Assembly (NCBI GenBank): GCA_016787065.1
Contig: JAEUVD010000008.1
Location: 99,189-163,188 of the forward strand
Reading direction: 5' to 3'
Source: Chitinophagaceae bacterium
GTDB taxonomy: Bacteria > Bacteroidota > Bacteroidia > Chitinophagales > Chitinophagaceae
DNA length: 64,000 nt
Part shown: positions 62,525-64,000 of the stretch, piece after piece
Position numbering within the stretch: position 1 is the stretch's first letter
How the letters are laid out: every line of letters starts with the position of its first letter
Notes under the pieces: model-generated
Told to the model about the DNA's origin: nothing
Seen by the model: only the letters and a program-made list of their open reading frames with translations
Database searches by the model: none
Made by a program: the position numbers and the translations under genes

Positions 62525-64000
62525 ATGCACAACAAATTTAATCTGGCATTTTCGACCTCAACACTCAGGTACTATGCCTTCGCGCTCTTGCTGACGTTTG
62601 GCGTTGGTTTTTCATCCTTGAGTTCCTATGCTCAGGCATGCAATCCACCATCACCAACTATGACATTAGTCGATGTTAATGTAGCAGAAGCTAGTTGGGC
62701 GGCGGTTCCTGGGGCGTTATGGTACACCCTGGAATACCGAACCACACCATCTGGTAGCTGGAACAACATTACATCCATCTACTCAACCGACAAAACCTTT
62801 TCAGGGCTTGCACCTTCCACCAACTATGAACTTCGAATGAAGAGTCATTGCGCTGGAAATGTAGTAAGCGCTTGGTCTTCGTCGGTATTTTTCACAACCG
62901 CAGCTACAACGTATTGTACTTCGCCAACAATCTCAAGTATTGAGCGAACTTTTACTACGTTGAAAGTAACTTGGGGGCCAATTGCTCCACCAGCTGTTTA
63001 TTACGAAATTCGTTTTAAAGAAAGCTCTTCTTCTACTTGGCAGTATTTTACCGCTTCAGGTCCGAACACGTTACGTACCGGTTTAACGCCAGGTACTTCT
63101 TACGATTTTTGCATTCGATCTGCTTGTCACGCTCCAATCACAAGTTCATGGACTTGTGTAACGGCACGTACATGTGAAGTTATATCCGCTAGTGCTACTC
63201 CTTCATCTATTTGTAACGGAGGAAGCACAAACTTAACCGCTTCTGTTCCTTTTCCTCAAGCATATAATTATACTTGGATGCCGGGTGGAGCTTCAGGAGC
63301 TAGTGTTTCTGTAAGTCCAACGTCAACAACAACGTATACCGTAACAGGAATGGATGCCTCTTCAGGATGTTCTACAACCGCTACAGTAACAGTTAATGTT
63401 GGGCAACCTACATCGAATACAACAACGGAAACCGCTTGTGATTCTTATACTTGGGCTGTTAATAACCAAACGTACAATACAAGTGGTACTTATACTAGCA
63501 CTTCAACCAATGGAAGTGGATGTACACACACAGAAATTTTGATTTTAACAATCAACAACAGTTCATCTGGAACCACAACTGCAACAGCTTGTGATAGCTA
63601 TGTATGGTCAGGACCTTTAGGAGATGGTAATACTTATACTTCTTCTACTAACACGGCAACGAATGTTACAACCAATGCATCAGGTTGTCCTCATACAGAA
63701 ACTTTGAACTTGACAGTGAATTATAGTTCAACAGGAACTACCACAGCAACAGCTTGTGATAGTTATGTATGGGCAGCACCGTTCGGAGATGGTATGACTT
63801 ACACATCATCAAACAACACGGCTACTAATGTATCTACCAATGCATCAGGTTGTCCTCATACAGAGACTTTGAACTTGACAGTGAATTACAGTTCAACAGG
63901 AACTACAACAGCTACGGCTTGTGATAGTTATGTATGGGCAGCACCGTTAGGAGATGGTATGACTTACACATCATCAAACAACACAGCTACTAATGTATCT
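62525..64000 (+). CDS. Large secreted repeat adhesin (5' part, runs off the window)
   Basis: The frame is open from ATG 62525 to the end of the window, 492 codons, so the gene is partial at its 3' end. A signal peptide (about 1-38, ending SSYAQACN) is followed by two fibronectin type III-like domains at about 38-125 (ASWAAVPGALWYTLEYRTTP, FSGLAPSTNYELRMKSHC) and 130-218 (LKVTWGPIAPPAVYYEIRFK, LTPGTSYDFCIRSAC). A PKD/Ig-like domain lies at about 220-298. From about 301 there are tandem repeats beginning ACDSYxW, of the kind seen in SprB-like gliding adhesins and other T9SS cargo. A T9SS sorting domain is expected beyond the window. The PorP/SprF gene at 7757 is a possible partner type, but not necessarily its own. 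Confidence 0.85.
   Translation, partial: MHNKFNLAFSTSTLRYYAFALLLTFGVGFSSLSSYAQACNPPSPTMTLVDVNVAEASWAAVPGALWYTLEYRTTPSGSWNNITSIYSTDKTFSGLAPSTNYELRMKSHCAGNVVSAWSSSVFFTTAATTYCTSPTISSIERTFTTLKVTWGPIAPPAVYYEIRFKESSSSTWQYFTASGPNTLRTGLTPGTSYDFCIRSACHAPITSSWTCVTARTCEVISASATPSSICNGGSTNLTASVPFPQAYNYTWMPGGASGASVSVSPTSTTTYTVTGMDASSGCSTTATVTVNVGQPTSNTTTETACDSYTWAVNNQTYNTSGTYTSTSTNGSGCTHTEILILTINNSSSGTTTATACDSYVWSGPLGDGNTYTSSTNTATNVTTNASGCPHTETLNLTVNYSSTGTTTATACDSYVWAAPFGDGMTYTSSNNTATNVSTNASGCPHTETLNLTVNYSSTGTTTATACDSYVWAAPLGDGMTYTSSNNTATNVS
63434..64000 (+). repeat. Tandem 165-bp repeats in the adhesin gene
   Basis: The motif GCTTGTGAT starts repeat units at 63434, 63587, 63752 and 63917. The last two complete intervals are exactly 165 bp (55 codons) and nearly identical in sequence; the first is 153 bp and more diverged. 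The array continues past the window end. Each unit encodes ACDSYxW and later ASGCPHTETLNLTVN, so two cysteines per unit. Confidence 0.9.

Noticed and set aside
63434..64000. CRISPR-like regular repeats
   Set aside because: The 165-bp units are in-frame coding repeats of an adhesin with no short repeat/spacer structure and no cas genes nearby.

Overview
The window is a stretch of chromosome from a member of the Bacteroidota. The evidence is type IX secretion (T9SS) parts (a PorP/SprF-family protein and a PorE-like OmpA protein), at least five secreted proteins with T9SS C-terminal sorting domains, a GldA-type gliding ATPase, the short Bacteroidota form of the primary sigma factor, a DUF3098 gene, and AT-rich intergenic DNA with -7 boxes of the Bacteroidota type TAnnTTTG. 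I cannot name the genus. No tRNA, rRNA, CRISPR array, insertion sequence or phage module was seen.

Layout. 1-7.3 kb: the end of a LytTR regulator, a periplasmic thioredoxin-fold protein, a double-parvulin chaperone, then ftsK and a CcmB-like permease on the minus strand. 7.7-15.5 kb: PorP/SprF, a PorE-like protein, a small Spy-like protein, the sigma factor, a secreted TPR protein and a DUF3575-type barrel, mostly separated by clear hairpin terminators. 15.5-28.1 kb: a surface-glycan cluster (rfbB, rfbA, a WbpD/WbpB/WbpE-like trio, an SDR epimerase, an AsnB-type amidotransferase, an unrecognised Rossmann-like protein, an LpxD-like acyltransferase, a glycosyltransferase and a flippase). 28.1-35.7 kb: two tandem paralogous secreted alpha/beta-hydrolase-like proteins, the second extended by about 16 two-cysteine repeats. 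35.7-46.7 kb: a fused 2-oxoacid dehydrogenase E1, an M43 metalloprotease, purM, a sirtuin, a saccharopine-dehydrogenase-like enzyme, a 42-residue lipoprotein, ytxJ and two secreted sorting-domain proteins. 46.7-53.6 kb: two secreted caspase-family proteins flanking a TPR-membrane protein and an Ala/Pro-rich lipoprotein. 53.6-61.6 kb: housekeeping genes (RelA/SpoT, rsmI, ftsX, DUF3098, uppP, rnhA, VOC, SirB1-like, gldA). After about 0.8 kb without genes, a large repeat adhesin starts at 62525 and runs off the window.

How the genes fit together. The glycan cluster plausibly makes an acetamido-uronic-acid-containing surface polysaccharide, with the AsnB-type enzyme possibly turning a uronic acid into a uronamide. 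Downstream and around it lie T9SS cargo proteins (hydrolase-like, protease, adhesin) that would be shown on or released from the same surface. A second theme is promoter geometry: in about ten genes a TAnnTTTG-like -7 box sits only 4-8 nt before the start codon, which predicts leaderless or nearly leaderless mRNAs.

The candidates most worth following are the twin hydrolase-like surface proteins, the uronamide hypothesis, the caspase/TPR cluster, the divergent palindromic promoter with its 42-residue lipoprotein, and the leaderless-start pattern.
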